Made by a program: the position numbers and the translations under genes
Shown: piece by piece, positions 31,053 to 41,955 of the stretch
Layout: each line of letters starts with the position of its first letter
Numbering within the stretch: the stretch's first letter is position 1
Assembly (NCBI RefSeq): GCF_013377275.1
Contig: NZ_CP016615.1
Location: forward strand, 186,001-250,000
Direction of reading: 5' to 3'
Length of the DNA stretch: 64,000 bases
Source of the DNA: Vespertiliibacter pulmonis
GTDB lineage: Bacteria; Pseudomonadota; Gammaproteobacteria; Enterobacterales; Pasteurellaceae
The notes under the pieces: model-generated
What the model saw: the letters and a program-made list of their open reading frames with translations, nothing else
Told to the model about the DNA's origin: nothing
Database searches by the model: none

Positions 31053-31127
31053 ATGCCCTACTCAACTAAAATTATTACTACGATGATGACCATTATGTTG
31101 CCACATAATGCGGGTGTTCGTAGCTAA
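31053..31127 (+). CDS. thrL: thr operon leader peptide
   Basis: The 24-codon frame encodes [20 protein letters not shown] followed by GVRS and stop. It holds four Thr and three Ile codons within ten residues (5-14), the pattern of threonine/isoleucine attenuation, plus three Met codons at 11, 12 and 15. AAAAAGAGAACGTGA precedes the ATG. Translation speed over these codons would choose between the antiterminator and the terminator 17 bases downstream. Confidence 0.88.
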   Translation: MPYSTKIITTMMTIMLPHNAGVRS

Positions 31128-31171
31128 AAAACAGAACTGATACAAACCCGCTTATACAAGCGGGTTTTTTT
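31091..31171 (+). terminator. thr attenuator: pause hairpin, antiterminator and terminator
   Basis: A pause hairpin CATTATG/CATAATG (31091-31097 with 31104-31110) lies in the leader frame. GCGGGT (31110-31115) can pair with ACCCGC (31146-31151) as antiterminator. The terminator is AAACCCGCTT (31144-31153) with AAGCGGGTTT (31158-31167) and a T-run to 31171. Confidence 0.88.
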
Positions 31172-31213
31172 ATACATTTTTTACAAATTATCACAAATTT
31201 TCAGGAGAACCTT

Positions 31214-33670
31214 ATGCGAGTACTCAAATTTGGCGGAACATCTTTAGCCAATGCAGAACGTTTTATTCAAGCGGCAAACATTATTGAAAAAGCCCATTTA
31301 AGCTCTCAAGCCGCAGGTGTACTATCTGCTCCAGCCAAAATTACTAACCATCTAGTTGCGATTGTGGATAAAGCCAAAGCTGGCGAGCCATATCAAGCTA
31401 ATTTAGACGAAGCCACCGCTATTTTTAATCAAATTATTACGGGGTTATATAATGAAAACCCTAAGTTTGATCGAGAAAATATTACTCAATTTATTAACAA
31501 TGAACTTCAACAAATCTGTGAAATTGCCAACGATGCCTCAATCAAACAATTCTGCCCTGATAATATTGGTGCAACCGTGCATAGCCGTGGAGAAAAACTC
31601 TCTATTGCACTAATGAAAGCGTGGTTTGAAGCAAAAGGCTATGAGGTTACTCAGATTAATCCTGTTGAAAAATTATTAGCCCACGGGCATTATTTAGAAT
31701 CTTCTGTTGATATTGCAGAATCAACCAAACGTATTGATGCCCAATCTATTCCCAAAACAAATATTATACTGATGGCAGGATTTACTGCAGGTAATGAACA
31801 GGGAGAATTAGTTTTACTTGGGCGTAATGGTTCAGACTATTCAGCCGCTTGTTTAGCCGCTTGTTTAAATGCTGAGGTATGTGAAATCTGGACAGATGTT
31901 GATGGTGTTTATACCTGCGATCCCCGTTTAGTTCCCGATGCGCTCTGTTTAGAATCAATGAGTTACCAAGAAGCAATGGAACTGTCCTATTTCGGTGCAA
32001 AAGTTATTCACCCTCGTACTATCGGCCCACTTGTTCCCTTAAACATTCCTTGTTTAATCAAAAACACCCATAATCCAGATGCCAAAGGCACTATTATTGA
32101 TGGCAACCTTGCTACCGATAATTTAAAAGTAAAGGGGATTACTAACCTAGATAATATTGCAATGTTTAATGTATCAGGATCAGGTATGCAAGGTATGGTT
32201 GGAATGGCTGCTCGAGTATTTTCAACAATGTCGCAAGCGGGTATTTCCGTCATTTTAATTACCCAATCTTCTTCAGAATACAGTATTAGCTTTTGTGTGC
32301 CAGTCAAATCTGCGGATAAAGCTCTCTTAGCATTAAATACCGAATTTTCACAAGAATTAAAAGATAATCAATTAGACCCTATCGGTGTAATGAAAGATCT
32401 TTCTGTTATTTCCGTAGTCGGTGATGGAATGAAAACCTCTAAAGGTATTGCTGCTCGCTTTTTCTCAGCACTAGCACAAGCAAATATCAGTATTATTGCG
32501 ATTGCACAAGGTTCATCTGAACGTTCTATTTCTGCTGTAGTACCATTAAATAAAGCGATTGAAGCTGTGAAATCAACACATAACACATTATTTAATAATA
32601 AAAAATTCGTTGATGTTTTTCTCGTTGGTGTTGGTGGTGTTGGCGGAGAACTTATCGAACAAATTAAACATCAGAAAGAATATTTGGCTAAAAAAGATAT
32701 TGAGATCCGTGTTTGTGCATTAGCCAATTCCAACAAAATGTTGCTCAATGCACAAGGGCTATCCCTAGAAAATTGGCGTGTCGATCTAGATAATGCAACC
32801 CAGCCATCTGACTTTGACGTATTACTCTCTTTTATTAAATTACACCATGTTGTAAACCCTGTTTTTGTAGATTGTACAACAGCGCAATCCGTTGCCAATT
32901 TATATGCAAGAGCATTAAGAGAGGGGTTTCATGTTGTTACTCCGAATAAAAAAGCCAATACCTCAAGCTATGATTATTACCAAGAAATGCGAGAATACGC
33001 CCGTCAAAGCCAACATAAATTTCTCTATGAAACTAATGTTGGTGCTGGGTTACCTGTAATTGAAAACTTACAAAATTTATTAGCCGCAGGTGATGAAGTT
33101 GAAAAATTTGAAGGTATTCTTTCAGGTTCTCTCTCATTCATTTTTGGTAAATTAGAAGAAGGTTTAAGCCTATCAGAAGCAACGCTCATTGCGAAAGAAA
33201 AAGGATTTACTGAGCCAGATCCTCGAGATGATTTATCGGGGCAAGATGTTGCTCGAAAATTATTGATCCTTGCTCGTGAGATTGGTTTACCTTTAGAGCT
33301 TAACGATATCAATGTTGAAGGTATTCTACCAATAGACTTTGCAAACGGAAAAACGACAGAAGAATTTCTCGCAATGTTGCCAGAGCTAGATAGTGAATTT
33401 GCAAAAAAAGTACAAGAAGCCACCGCTTGTAATCAGGTTTTACGCTATGTTGGCACTATCGAAAATGGTAAATGTACAGTTTCAATAAAATCCGTAGGTG
33501 GTGATGATCCACTGTATAAAGTCAAAAATGGTGAAAATGCGTTAGCGTTTTATACTCGCTATTATACGCCTATTCCACTTCTATTACGGGGTTACGGAGC
33601 GGGTAACAACGTTACAGCAGCAGGTATTTTCGCAGATATTCTCCGTACATTACACGGAGGAACAAACTAA
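31214..33670 (+). CDS. thrA: bifunctional aspartokinase / homoserine dehydrogenase I
   Basis: ThrA phosphorylates aspartate and later reduces aspartate semialdehyde to homoserine. The kinase domain begins [17 protein letters not shown]. Paired ACT domains lie at about 310-460 (VIPI-type [19 protein letters not shown]) and bind threonine. The dehydrogenase starts near residue 465 with [17 protein letters not shown] and includes VTPNKKANT. The 818 residues compare with 820 in E. coli. It follows the thrL attenuator, and its stop overlaps the thrB ATG (TAATG). Confidence 0.97.
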   Translation: MRVLKFGGTSLANAERFIQAANIIEKAHLSSQAAGVLSAPAKITNHLVAIVDKAKAGEPYQANLDEATAIFNQIITGLYNENPKFDRENITQFINNELQQICEIANDASIKQFCPDNIGATVHSRGEKLSIALMKAWFEAKGYEVTQINPVEKLLAHGHYLESSVDIAESTKRIDAQSIPKTNIILMAGFTAGNEQGELVLLGRNGSDYSAACLAACLNAEVCEIWTDVDGVYTCDPRLVPDALCLESMSYQEAMELSYFGAKVIHPRTIGPLVPLNIPCLIKNTHNPDAKGTIIDGNLATDNLKVKGITNLDNIAMFNVSGSGMQGMVGMAARVFSTMSQAGISVILITQSSSEYSISFCVPVKSADKALLALNTEFSQELKDNQLDPIGVMKDLSVISVVGDGMKTSKGIAARFFSALAQANISIIAIAQGSSERSISAVVPLNKAIEAVKSTHNTLFNNKKFVDVFLVGVGGVGGELIEQIKHQKEYLAKKDIEIRVCALANSNKMLLNAQGLSLENWRVDLDNATQPSDFDVLLSFIKLHHVVNPVFVDCTTAQSVANLYARALREGFHVVTPNKKANTSSYDYYQEMREYARQSQHKFLYETNVGAGLPVIENLQNLLAAGDEVEKFEGILSGSLSFIFGKLEEGLSLSEATLIAKEKGFTEPDPRDDLSGQDVARKLLILAREIGLPLELNDINVEGILPIDFANGKTTEEFLAMLPELDSEFAKKVQEATACNQVLRYVGTIENGKCTVSIKSVGGDDPLYKVKNGENALAFYTRYYTPIPLLLRGYGAGNNVTAAGIFADILRTLHGGTN

Positions 33671-34617
33671 TGGTACTCCGTATTTATGCTCCAGCGTCAA
33701 GCGCTAACTTAAGTGTTGGATTTGATTCATTAGGCGTTGCAATTTCTCCAATAGACGGGTCATTACTCGGTGATGTCGTTCAAATTGAAGATTGCTCTAC
33801 ACCATTTGAATTAGAAAATGCGGGGTATTTCGTGCGTAAATTACCGAAAGAACCCCATAAGAATATTGTTTACCAAGCCTATGTCTTATTTAGTGAACGT
33901 TTAACACTACAAGGCAAAACAGTCAAAAACCTACGTTTAACCCTTGAGAAAAATATGCCTATCGGCTCGGGGCTTGGCTCAAGTGCTTGTTCCATTGTTG
34001 CAACTCTTGTCGCATTAAATCAATTTCATCAAACCCCTTTCTCAACGATGGAATTACTTGAAATGATGGGAGAATTAGAAGGACGTATCTCCGGCTCAAT
34101 TCACTATGATAATGTTGCGCCTTGTTATTTAGGTGGATTGCAACTTATGACTCAATCTCTTGGTAATATTAGTCAGCCTTTACCATTTTTTGATAACTGG
34201 TATTGGGTACTTGCCTACCCTGGTATTGAAGTTTCAACCGCTGAAGCTCGTGCAATTTTGCCGAAAAGCTATACTCGTCAAGATGTTATTTCTCAAGCAC
34301 GCTATTTAGGTAGTTTTGTACACGCCTGCCATTCACAACAAGCACAGCTGGCAGCGCTAATGATGAAAGATTTAGTCGCCGAGCCATACCGTGAAGCTCT
34401 GCTCCCTAATTTCCCTGAAATTCGTCAAGGCTGTAAGGATCTCGGCGCACTAGCTGTTGGTATTTCAGGTTCAGGGCCAACTATTTTTGCTATTGCGCCG
34501 AATTTGGAGCAAGCTCAAAAACTTTCAACCTACCTTGAAAACCACTATTTACAAACGAATGAAGGGTTTATTCATATCTGTAAAGTTGATAATCGAGGCG
34601 CAAGAGAAATTTGTTAA
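33670..34617 (+). CDS. thrB: homoserine kinase
   Basis: ThrB phosphorylates homoserine. The GHMP motif is [12 protein letters not shown], the N-terminal strand [16 protein letters not shown] binds homoserine and [13 protein letters not shown] closes the fold. The length of 315 is typical (E. coli 310). It is coupled to thrA by a one-base overlap. The expected thrC does not follow; instead there is a terminator and an unrelated gene. Confidence 0.97.
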   Translation: MVLRIYAPASSANLSVGFDSLGVAISPIDGSLLGDVVQIEDCSTPFELENAGYFVRKLPKEPHKNIVYQAYVLFSERLTLQGKTVKNLRLTLEKNMPIGSGLGSSACSIVATLVALNQFHQTPFSTMELLEMMGELEGRISGSIHYDNVAPCYLGGLQLMTQSLGNISQPLPFFDNWYWVLAYPGIEVSTAEARAILPKSYTRQDVISQARYLGSFVHACHSQQAQLAALMMKDLVAEPYREALLPNFPEIRQGCKDLGALAVGISGSGPTIFAIAPNLEQAQKLSTYLENHYLQTNEGFIHICKVDNRGAREIC

Positions 34618-34657
34618 TTCTTTGAATAATTACTTATTCTAAATTAAACAACGTATT

Positions 34658-34698
34658 AAATCGGGGGAATAACAAGCGGTAGTTTTCCCCGATTTTTT
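34658..34698 (+). terminator. thrAB terminator with an uptake sequence in its loop
   Basis: AAATCGGGGGAA (34658-34669) pairs with TTCCCCGATTT (34684-34695, one G-T pair) and ends in six T residues. The loop contains ACAAGCGGT (34672-34680), an exact uptake core. Confidence 0.82.
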
Positions 34699-34758
34699 GC
34701 AAAAATGTTAACTACCTCTCAAACTCTACAAAAATATTCTATAAAACAGGACGAAAAC

Positions 34759-34787
34759 TTTACAACACTCTTTAATTTCTGTATGTA
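34759..34787 (+). promoter_or_regulatory. promoter of the OppA-like gene
   Basis: TTTACA (34759-34764) and TATGTA (34782-34787) are 17 bases apart, 40 bases upstream of the ATG. Confidence 0.5.
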
Positions 34788-34826
34788 TAAAAAGCGTCCA
34801 ATAACAACATATTATAGGAAAAATTT

Positions 34827-36479
34827 ATGCAACATCTCATCACCACACCTCAGCGTTTTATGAAACGTGCCCTATTCAGTAGTACAATTTTATTGACACT
34901 CATTCCTAATGCATTTAGTGCAAAAGTTCCAAATAATGTACCCCTTGCCGATAAGCAAGAAGTGAATATTCAAGTTACAGCAGAGGCCTCAACCCTTGAT
35001 CCGCAAAAAATGGAAGGAACAGGAGAAAGTTTAATCGCCCGCCAACTGCTTGAAGGTTTAGTAAATACAGATGACCTTGATAATATTATTCCCGGAGTTG
35101 CTGAACGATGGGAATTCTCTCCTGATTTTAAAACCCTAACATTTTATTTGCGCCATAATGCAAAATGGTCAAATGGTGATCCTGTTACTGCTCACGATTT
35201 TGTCTATGCGTGGCAACGGCTTGCTGATCCAAAAACAGCATCACCTTATGCAACTTACCTTGAATTTATGAAACTAGAAAATGTAGCTGATGTGGTTGCT
35301 GGAAAAAAATCGCCTACGGAGCTTGGTGTTAAAGCAGTTGATGATTACACGCTTCAATTAACCCTTACCGCTCCAGTTCCTTATGCTGCAGAGCTCACAC
35401 AACACGCCTCTCTCTATCCTGTTCACCGTGCAACTGTTGAGAAATACGGAGAAAATTGGACGCTTCCTGAACATTTTATCGGAAATGGGGCATATAAAAT
35501 TGCTCATCGAGTCTTAAATGAAAAACTTGAACTTGAGCGTAACCCGACTTATTGGAACAATACAGAAACAGTAATTGATAAAGCGACCTTCTTGATCCTT
35601 AATGAAACATCGGGTATCGCACGCTATCGTTCAGGTGATTTGGACATAGCTTTCATTCCGTCAACGCTTTATAAAGATCCAAAATTCCGCAAAGAGTACG
35701 ATTCTCAAATTTATAATACCCGTAAATTAAGCACTTTTACCTATGAGATGAATTTATCTAAACCACCACTAAATGATATTAGAGTAAGAAAAGCTCTCGA
35801 TCTAGGAATGGAACGAGAAATCATCACTAATAAAGTACTTAATTTTGGCCAAATGCCAACCTACCGCTTCACGCCAAGCTACATTCGGGGAGGTGAAAAG
35901 ATTAAACAACCTGAATATGCACAGTGGACACAAGCCCAACGCAATGAAGAAGCTAAAAAATTACTACGTGAAGCTGGATATAGCAAAGCAAATCCACTAA
36001 AAACTGAGCTTCTTTATAATACAAATGAAGGACTAAAAAGCATCGCTATTGCCGCGACTTCAATTTGGAAGAAAAATTTAGATGGTATGGTAGATATTTC
36101 TATAAAAAATATGGAATGGAAAACATTCTTAGATACCAAATCGCAGAAAAATTACCAACTCGCTTTTGCCGCCTGGAGTGCTGATTATAATGAAGCAACC
36201 ACGTTTTTAACTTACTATCTTTCTAACAGCGAACAGAACAAAATTGGCTTTAAAAGTGAAAAATTTGATAAGCTTATCAATGATTCCTACTATGCGAAAA
36301 CAGAAGAAGAACGAGCTGATCTTTATGCTCAAGCAGAAGAAGAACTAGGCAAACATCACCCTTTTGTGGCTATTTATCATTATGCAGGGCTTTTCATTAA
36401 AAACCCGAAATTACAAGGATACGAAGGAAAAAGCCCACAAGGCACCTACTTTATCCGAAATCTTTATCTCACAAAATAA
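34827..36479 (+). CDS. orphan OppA-type peptide-binding periplasmic protein
   Basis: A family 5 extracellular solute-binding protein of 550 residues. The signal peptide ends LIPNAFSA near residue 32, with no lipobox Cys, so it is soluble in the periplasm. VTAEASTLDPQKMEGTGES and GDLDIAFIPS match OppA, which binds oligopeptides with little sequence preference. No permease or ATPase gene is beside it, so it must share a transporter encoded elsewhere or act differently. AGGAAAAATTT precedes the ATG; a second Met at codon 12 could also start a normal signal peptide. Confidence 0.85.
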   Translation: MQHLITTPQRFMKRALFSSTILLTLIPNAFSAKVPNNVPLADKQEVNIQVTAEASTLDPQKMEGTGESLIARQLLEGLVNTDDLDNIIPGVAERWEFSPDFKTLTFYLRHNAKWSNGDPVTAHDFVYAWQRLADPKTASPYATYLEFMKLENVADVVAGKKSPTELGVKAVDDYTLQLTLTAPVPYAAELTQHASLYPVHRATVEKYGENWTLPEHFIGNGAYKIAHRVLNEKLELERNPTYWNNTETVIDKATFLILNETSGIARYRSGDLDIAFIPSTLYKDPKFRKEYDSQIYNTRKLSTFTYEMNLSKPPLNDIRVRKALDLGMEREIITNKVLNFGQMPTYRFTPSYIRGGEKIKQPEYAQWTQAQRNEEAKKLLREAGYSKANPLKTELLYNTNEGLKSIAIAATSIWKKNLDGMVDISIKNMEWKTFLDTKSQKNYQLAFAAWSADYNEATTFLTYYLSNSEQNKIGFKSEKFDKLINDSYYAKTEEERADLYAQAEEELGKHHPFVAIYHYAGLFIKNPKLQGYEGKSPQGTYFIRNLYLTK

Positions 36480-36496
36480 CGTGAAATAATCATCTG

Positions 36497-36552
36497 ATAA
36501 GCGGTGAGTTACTTACATTTTTTGCAAAAAATGCTTAGTTCTAACCGCTTAT
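36497..36552. repeat. inverted uptake-like pair upstream of the OAH sulfhydrylase gene
   Basis: ATAAGCGGT (36497-36505) pairs with ACCGCTTAT (36544-36552); both are one base off the uptake core. Between them CATTTTTTGCAAAAAATG is a second palindrome with the TTTTTTGCAAA segment of extended uptake sequences. It probably ends the transcript of the OppA-like gene. Confidence 0.55.
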
Positions 36553-36590
36553 TATCATCTTTAACCTAAAATTATTATAAGGAAATAACA

Positions 36591-37859
36591 ATGGAGTTCG
36601 CGACACAATGCTTACACGCAGGCTATAAACCGAAAAATGGTGAACCTCGAGTTCAACCCATTGTACAAAGCACGACGTTCACTTATGACTCATCAGAAGA
36701 GATTGGACAATTATTTGACTTAAAATCTACGGGCTATTTTTATACTCGCTTATCAAATCCTACAACGAATGCAGTAGAAGAAAAATTAGCAATGATTGAG
36801 GGCGGAATAGCCGCAATGTGTACGGCATCAGGTCAATCTGCGGTATTCTATGCTCTGCTCAATATTTTAGAAACAGGCGATCATTTTATCTCATCAAGCT
36901 ATATTTATGGTGGCTCTTACAATTTATTTGCTAACACCTTTAAAAAAATGGGAATCGAAGTGACTTTTGTCGATCAGACACTTCCCTTAGATGAACTAAA
37001 AAAAGCAATTCGCCCAAATACAAAAGCTATATTTGCCGAAACTATTGCAAACCCTGCTCTGCGTGTTTTAGATATTGAAAAGTTTGCTCAATTTGCCAAA
37101 CTAGCACAAGCACCACTGATTATTGATAATACTTTCGCCACGCCTTATTTCTGCCGTCCACTTGAATTTGGTGCAAATATTGTCATTCATAGCACATCAA
37201 AATATTTAGATGGACACGCCGTTGCAATGGGAGGCGTAATTATTGATGGTGGAAACTTTAATTGGGAAAATGGTAAATTTCCACAGCTAAGCACCCCAGA
37301 TGCTAGCTACCACGGCTTAATTTACACCGAAACCTTTGGAAAAATCGCATATCTTGTTAAAGCTCGAGTACAACTAATGCGAGACTTAGGAGCAACACCA
37401 TCTCCTCAAAATAGCTTTTTACTTAACCTTGGTATCGAAACCCTACCAGTAAGAATGGATCGCCACTACAGCAATGGGCAGCAAGTTGCTGAATTTTTAG
37501 CAACTCAACCACAAGTCATTAGAGTAGATTATCCAGGGCTAACCACTTCACCCGATTATGATTTAAAACAAAAATATTTACCAAAAGGGTTATGTGGCGT
37601 GATTGCTTTTGAAATTAAAGGAGGAAAAGAACAAGCTGCTAAATGGTTAGATTCACTGACATTAATTTCTCGTGAAGTTCACGTTGCCGATATTCGTACC
37701 TGCGCTTTACACCCTGCCACTTCAACTCATCGCCAGCTTTCTGATGATGAATTGGATAATGTAGGTATTTCAGCAGGGGTAATCCGTATTTCTTGTGGCA
37801 TTGAAGATATTAAAGATATCCTTACAGATATCCGCCAAGCTTTTGAAAAAATAGCCTAA
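36591..37859 (+). CDS. metY: O-acetylhomoserine sulfhydrylase
   Basis: A PLP enzyme of the Cys/Met metabolism family (422 residues) that makes homocysteine directly from O-acetylhomoserine and sulfide. FATQCLHAGYKP at the start, YTRLSNPTTNAVEEK, the PLP Asp in LIIDNTFATPYF, and HSTSKYLDGHAVAMGG with Lys204 fit the OAH sulfhydrylase group, including its long insertion around 230-250 (YHGLIYTETFG). A methionine gamma-lyase role cannot be fully excluded. Its substrate derives from homoserine, the product of thrA 3 kb upstream. Confidence 0.88.
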   Translation: MEFATQCLHAGYKPKNGEPRVQPIVQSTTFTYDSSEEIGQLFDLKSTGYFYTRLSNPTTNAVEEKLAMIEGGIAAMCTASGQSAVFYALLNILETGDHFISSSYIYGGSYNLFANTFKKMGIEVTFVDQTLPLDELKKAIRPNTKAIFAETIANPALRVLDIEKFAQFAKLAQAPLIIDNTFATPYFCRPLEFGANIVIHSTSKYLDGHAVAMGGVIIDGGNFNWENGKFPQLSTPDASYHGLIYTETFGKIAYLVKARVQLMRDLGATPSPQNSFLLNLGIETLPVRMDRHYSNGQQVAEFLATQPQVIRVDYPGLTTSPDYDLKQKYLPKGLCGVIAFEIKGGKEQAAKWLDSLTLISREVHVADIRTCALHPATSTHRQLSDDELDNVGISAGVIRISCGIEDIKDILTDIRQAFEKIA

Positions 37860-37871
37860 TAACTAAAAAAT

Positions 37872-37897
37872 AAAAATCCCCATTTAGGGGATTTTTA
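37872..37897. terminator. bidirectional terminator after metY
   Basis: AAAAATCCCC (37872-37881) pairs with GGGGATTTTT (37887-37896) around ATTTA. T-tracts on both strands serve metY and the converging binding-protein gene. Confidence 0.92.
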
Positions 37898-37916
37898 TCG
37901 TGCTATTACTTATAGA

Positions 37917-38948
37917 CTACTTAGCAAGTTTTATCTCAAGTAACCATTTATCAATTAATCGCTTACCTTCATCACTATTACCAAAACGATCATAGTCCCA
38001 ATCAATTAATTTTACTTTATTGAGTACAACTGATTTATCAGAAACCTCTGCGGTGCTATTTGTTGGAATTTGATAAACGCCATATTCTCGCCACGGAATT
38101 TCTTGAGCTTCTTTAGATAGCACCCAATCCATAAACAATTTTGCATTATCTAAATGGCGAGCCCCCTTTAAAATACTTGCGCCACCTAAAGCATAACCTA
38201 CTCCATCTTCAGGCAATACAGCTTCAACCGATGCACCTTTCTCTTTTTCGGTGGCATAGCTATGCACAAATCCAACGGTTACCGCACTCTCACCACGAGA
38301 TAAATTTGCTGTTACTAAATTGCTTTTAACATACTGTGAAACATTTTTATCAAGCTGTTTTAAAAAAGCAAATGCCTTTTCTTCTCCCCACAATTGAATT
38401 AACGTTGCCATAATCGTATATGTTGTGCCAGAGCTACGAGGATCAGGTAACTGTACTTCTCCTTTTAAACGAGGATTAAGTAAATCTTCCCATTTTTTAG
38501 GCATATCGACACCTAATGTTTTTAATTTTTCAGTATTCACACCAAAACCAAGCACAAGTAAATAGACAAGGGAAGTAAATTCTCCTTTCTGGCTATCAAT
38601 TAATGGCTTAAATTGGGCTAAAGTTTCCGCTTGTTTAGGGGACCGATATGGCTCTAATAACCCTAACTGCCCTGCCTGCAAATGAGGCTCTAACGTGCCG
38701 CCATACCAAAAATCAGCCTGTGGATTTGCGCTTTCGGCTTTAATTCTTCCAAAAATCGTTCCCGTTCCACCGTGAATAAACTGGGTCTCTACATTATATT
38801 TTTCCGAAAACTTTTTAGTAATATGTTCACATACATTTTTTTGTACCGTGCAATAAACGGTCAATTTACCTTCAGCCTGTACTGTATGAGTTGCAAATAG
38901 TGTTGTTAAACAACACATTGCGACCGTACTTAATTTCTTAAATTGCAT
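37917..38948 (-). CDS. orphan Fbp/Afu-type ABC substrate-binding protein
   Basis: The 343 residues have a signal peptide ending HTVQA before EGKLTVYC and the type 2 periplasmic-binding fold. HGGTGTIFGRIKAE, ADFWYGGTLEPH and PDPRSSGTTYT are typical of the iron/AfuA-like cluster, whose members bind ferric iron or, for A. pleuropneumoniae AfuA, hexose phosphates. The ligand here is not clear; I see no obvious paired Tyr iron site. No permease or ATPase gene follows, since the reading frame ends at a terminator. The tyrosine-rich WYGGTLEP segment makes the AfuA-like group more likely than FbpA. Confidence 0.78.
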   Translation of the reverse strand: MQFKKLSTVAMCCLTTLFATHTVQAEGKLTVYCTVQKNVCEHITKKFSEKYNVETQFIHGGTGTIFGRIKAESANPQADFWYGGTLEPHLQAGQLGLLEPYRSPKQAETLAQFKPLIDSQKGEFTSLVYLLVLGFGVNTEKLKTLGVDMPKKWEDLLNPRLKGEVQLPDPRSSGTTYTIMATLIQLWGEEKAFAFLKQLDKNVSQYVKSNLVTANLSRGESAVTVGFVHSYATEKEKGASVEAVLPEDGVGYALGGASILKGARHLDNAKLFMDWVLSKEAQEIPWREYGVYQIPTNSTAEVSDKSVVLNKVKLIDWDYDRFGNSDEGKRLIDKWLLEIKLAK

Positions 38949-39077
38949 TGCTTTCCCCCATAAAAATGAAATTCAGTTTATCACCCTCGTTTACAGTCTT
39001 CAAATAATAACTTATATAAATCTATGCTAAACTTCTACCCAATTTCTTAATACTGAATAGGCATAATCTCACTAAAA

Positions 39078-39812
39078 ATGAATATACTTGATAACATTCA
39101 AATTATCCTTATTGAAACCTCACACAGTGGCAATATAGGTTCAACTGCTCGGGCAATGAAAACAATGGGATTACATAATTTACGATTAGTTGCTCCTAAA
39201 CAAACTGTTGATGAACAAGCAATAGCACTATCAGCAGGAGCCAAAGATCTCTTAGAAAATCTTCCCATTTTTGCTGATTTTGATAGTGCCATTGCCGATT
39301 GCCAGCTAGTTATTGGCACAAGTGCTAGGCATCGCCACTTACAAAGCACTTTAATAGAACCTAGACAGTGTGGGGAATTATCCATTACACGAGCTAAACA
39401 AGGAAAAGTTGCTATTGTTTTTGGACGAGAGAGAGTTGGGCTAACGAATGAAGAATTATTGAAATGCCATTATCACCTACATATACCAACCAATCCTGAA
39501 TATGGTTCACTCAACTTAGCAATGGCCGTACAATTAGTAAGCTATGAGCTGAGAATGGCGTGGCTTAATCTGCAAGCAATGCACAAAAATGAGCTAGACT
39601 CACCACTTGTCGATTATCCAACCGCTGAGTCCGTAGAATATTTTTTTCAACATACTGAAAAATTATATAGAGAGCTTGGCTTTATCCGCAATGATGCTGT
39701 AATGCTTAAACTCCGCCGTTTATATCAGCGCGCTGAACTAGAAACCAATGAGCTTAATTTACTACGAGGAATGCTCTCGGCTGTTGAAAAAGGGTTAAAG
39801 CAAACCCTTTAA
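39078..39812 (+). CDS. trmJ: tRNA (cytidine/uridine-2'-O-)-methyltransferase TrmJ
   Basis: TrmJ methylates the ribose at tRNA position 32. The SPOUT knot is shown by IILIETSHSGNIGSTARAMK, VFGRERVGLTNEE and PTNPEYGSLNLAMAVQLVSYE. The 244 residues compare with 246 in E. coli. It is divergent from the binding-protein gene at 37.9 kb. Confidence 0.95.
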   Translation: MNILDNIQIILIETSHSGNIGSTARAMKTMGLHNLRLVAPKQTVDEQAIALSAGAKDLLENLPIFADFDSAIADCQLVIGTSARHRHLQSTLIEPRQCGELSITRAKQGKVAIVFGRERVGLTNEELLKCHYHLHIPTNPEYGSLNLAMAVQLVSYELRMAWLNLQAMHKNELDSPLVDYPTAESVEYFFQHTEKLYRELGFIRNDAVMLKLRRLYQRAELETNELNLLRGMLSAVEKGLKQTL

Positions 39813-39817
39813 CCCTT
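39790..39817. terminator. hairpin over the trmJ stop
   Basis: AAGGGTTAAAG (39790-39800) pairs perfectly with CTTTAACCCTT (39807-39817). It overlaps the trmJ stop codon and lies 26 bases past the murQ stop; only short T-runs follow. Confidence 0.65.
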
Positions 39818-39842
39818 ATCTTAATAAGAAAAGAGCGAAAAA

Positions 39843-40763
<921 letters not shown>

Positions 40764-40794
40764 CTATATTTGAAAAATTTGAAATCAAAGGAAA

Positions 40795-41955
40795 TTAAGG
40801 GTAAGGAAAAATTGCCCCTAAACTGACCGCTTGTGTCGCACCTGTAACACTTGGCACATTCCCTGCTAAGCTATTCATACGTTGATAAGCTAACCACGCA
40901 AACGCTGCAGATTCCACATCATCTGCATTTATACCATATTGAGTAGTTGTACTAACAGACCAATTTGGCATCAACGCTTTTATTCGTTCCATCAATAACG
41001 GATTTCTTGCCCCTCCACCACAAACAAGCAATAAACAAGGTAAATTCAGCTGACTAACTATTTTTGTTAAATCATTTGCAATACTTTGAGCAGTAAATTC
41101 CACTAAAGTAGTTTGTACATCAACGGCCTGTAACACTTCGCCATTACAAGCGGTAACTTTAGCAAGTTTTTTTTCGAGCCACGACAAATTAAACTGCTCA
41201 CGTCCTGTACTTTTAGGTGGTAACAGTGTGAAAAAAGGATCATCTAACAGTTCCGCTAATAATTCACGTTTCATATTGCCCTGCTTTGCCCATTCTGCAT
41301 CTTTATCAAACGGCTTTCCCTGATGCTTTTCGATCCAACTGTCTAATAACGTATTGCCAGCCCCAATATCATAGCCAATTACATTTTGGTTAGGGATCAA
41401 TAATGATACATTACTTATCCCACCAATATTTACCACTGCAACAATCCGTTTTGGATCAGCGAATAATGCTTGATGAAAAGCAGGTACAAGCGGAGCTCCT
41501 TGACCGCCAAATGCCATATCTTTACGACGAAAATCGCCAACAACGGTAATTCTCGTTTTTGCCGCAACCAGATTCATATCACCTAATTGCATTGTAAAAG
41601 GAAAATATCCCTGTGGTGCGTGCCAAATTGTTTGTCCGTGGCAACCAATAGCTCGAATGTTCTCGGGTAGCACATTATGCTTTTTAAGAAACTGGTTAAT
41701 GCTATTAGCGTAGAGAAGACCTAAACGATGATCAAGCTCACCTAATTTTTGTAAAGTTACTTCACCTGATTTAACTAATTGGGAGAGTTCACCTCGTAGA
41801 TCTTCTGGTATTGGCATCACTTCTGCCTTCAATAATTTTGGTGATTGGCTAAAATCCATTAACGCAATATCGACTCCATCAAGGCTCGTTCCAGACATTA
41901 CACCAATATAAAGCGAAGGATTACAAGCGGTGAGATTAACACGATTATTTGTCAT
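40795..41955 (-). CDS. anmK: anhydro-N-acetylmuramic acid kinase
   Basis: AnmK opens and phosphorylates 1,6-anhydro-MurNAc, giving the substrate of Mur[31 protein letters not shown] and [12 protein letters not shown] are diagnostic, and the 386 residues fit (E. coli 369). It overlaps the arcB 3' end by 11 bases. It carries three exact uptake sequences. Confidence 0.96.
   Translation of the reverse strand: MTNNRVNLTACNPSLYIGVMSGTSLDGVDIALMDFSQSPKLLKAEVMPIPEDLRGELSQLVKSGEVTLQKLGELDHRLGLLYANSINQFLKKHNVLPENIRAIGCHGQTIWHAPQGYFPFTMQLGDMNLVAAKTRITVVGDFRRKDMAFGGQGAPLVPAFHQALFADPKRIVAVVNIGGISNVSLLIPNQNVIGYDIGAGNTLLDSWIEKHQGKPFDKDAEWAKQGNMKRELLAELLDDPFFTLLPPKSTGREQFNLSWLEKKLAKVTACNGEVLQAVDVQTTLVEFTAQSIANDLTKIVSQLNLPCLLLVCGGGARNPLLMERIKALMPNWSVSTTTQYGINADDVESAAFAWLAYQRMNSLAGNVPSVTGATQAVSLGAIFPYP

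Noticed and set aside
32008-33423. Several minus-strand frames opposite thrA
   Set aside because: ThrA is conserved end to end; these have no start signals and no recognisable domains.
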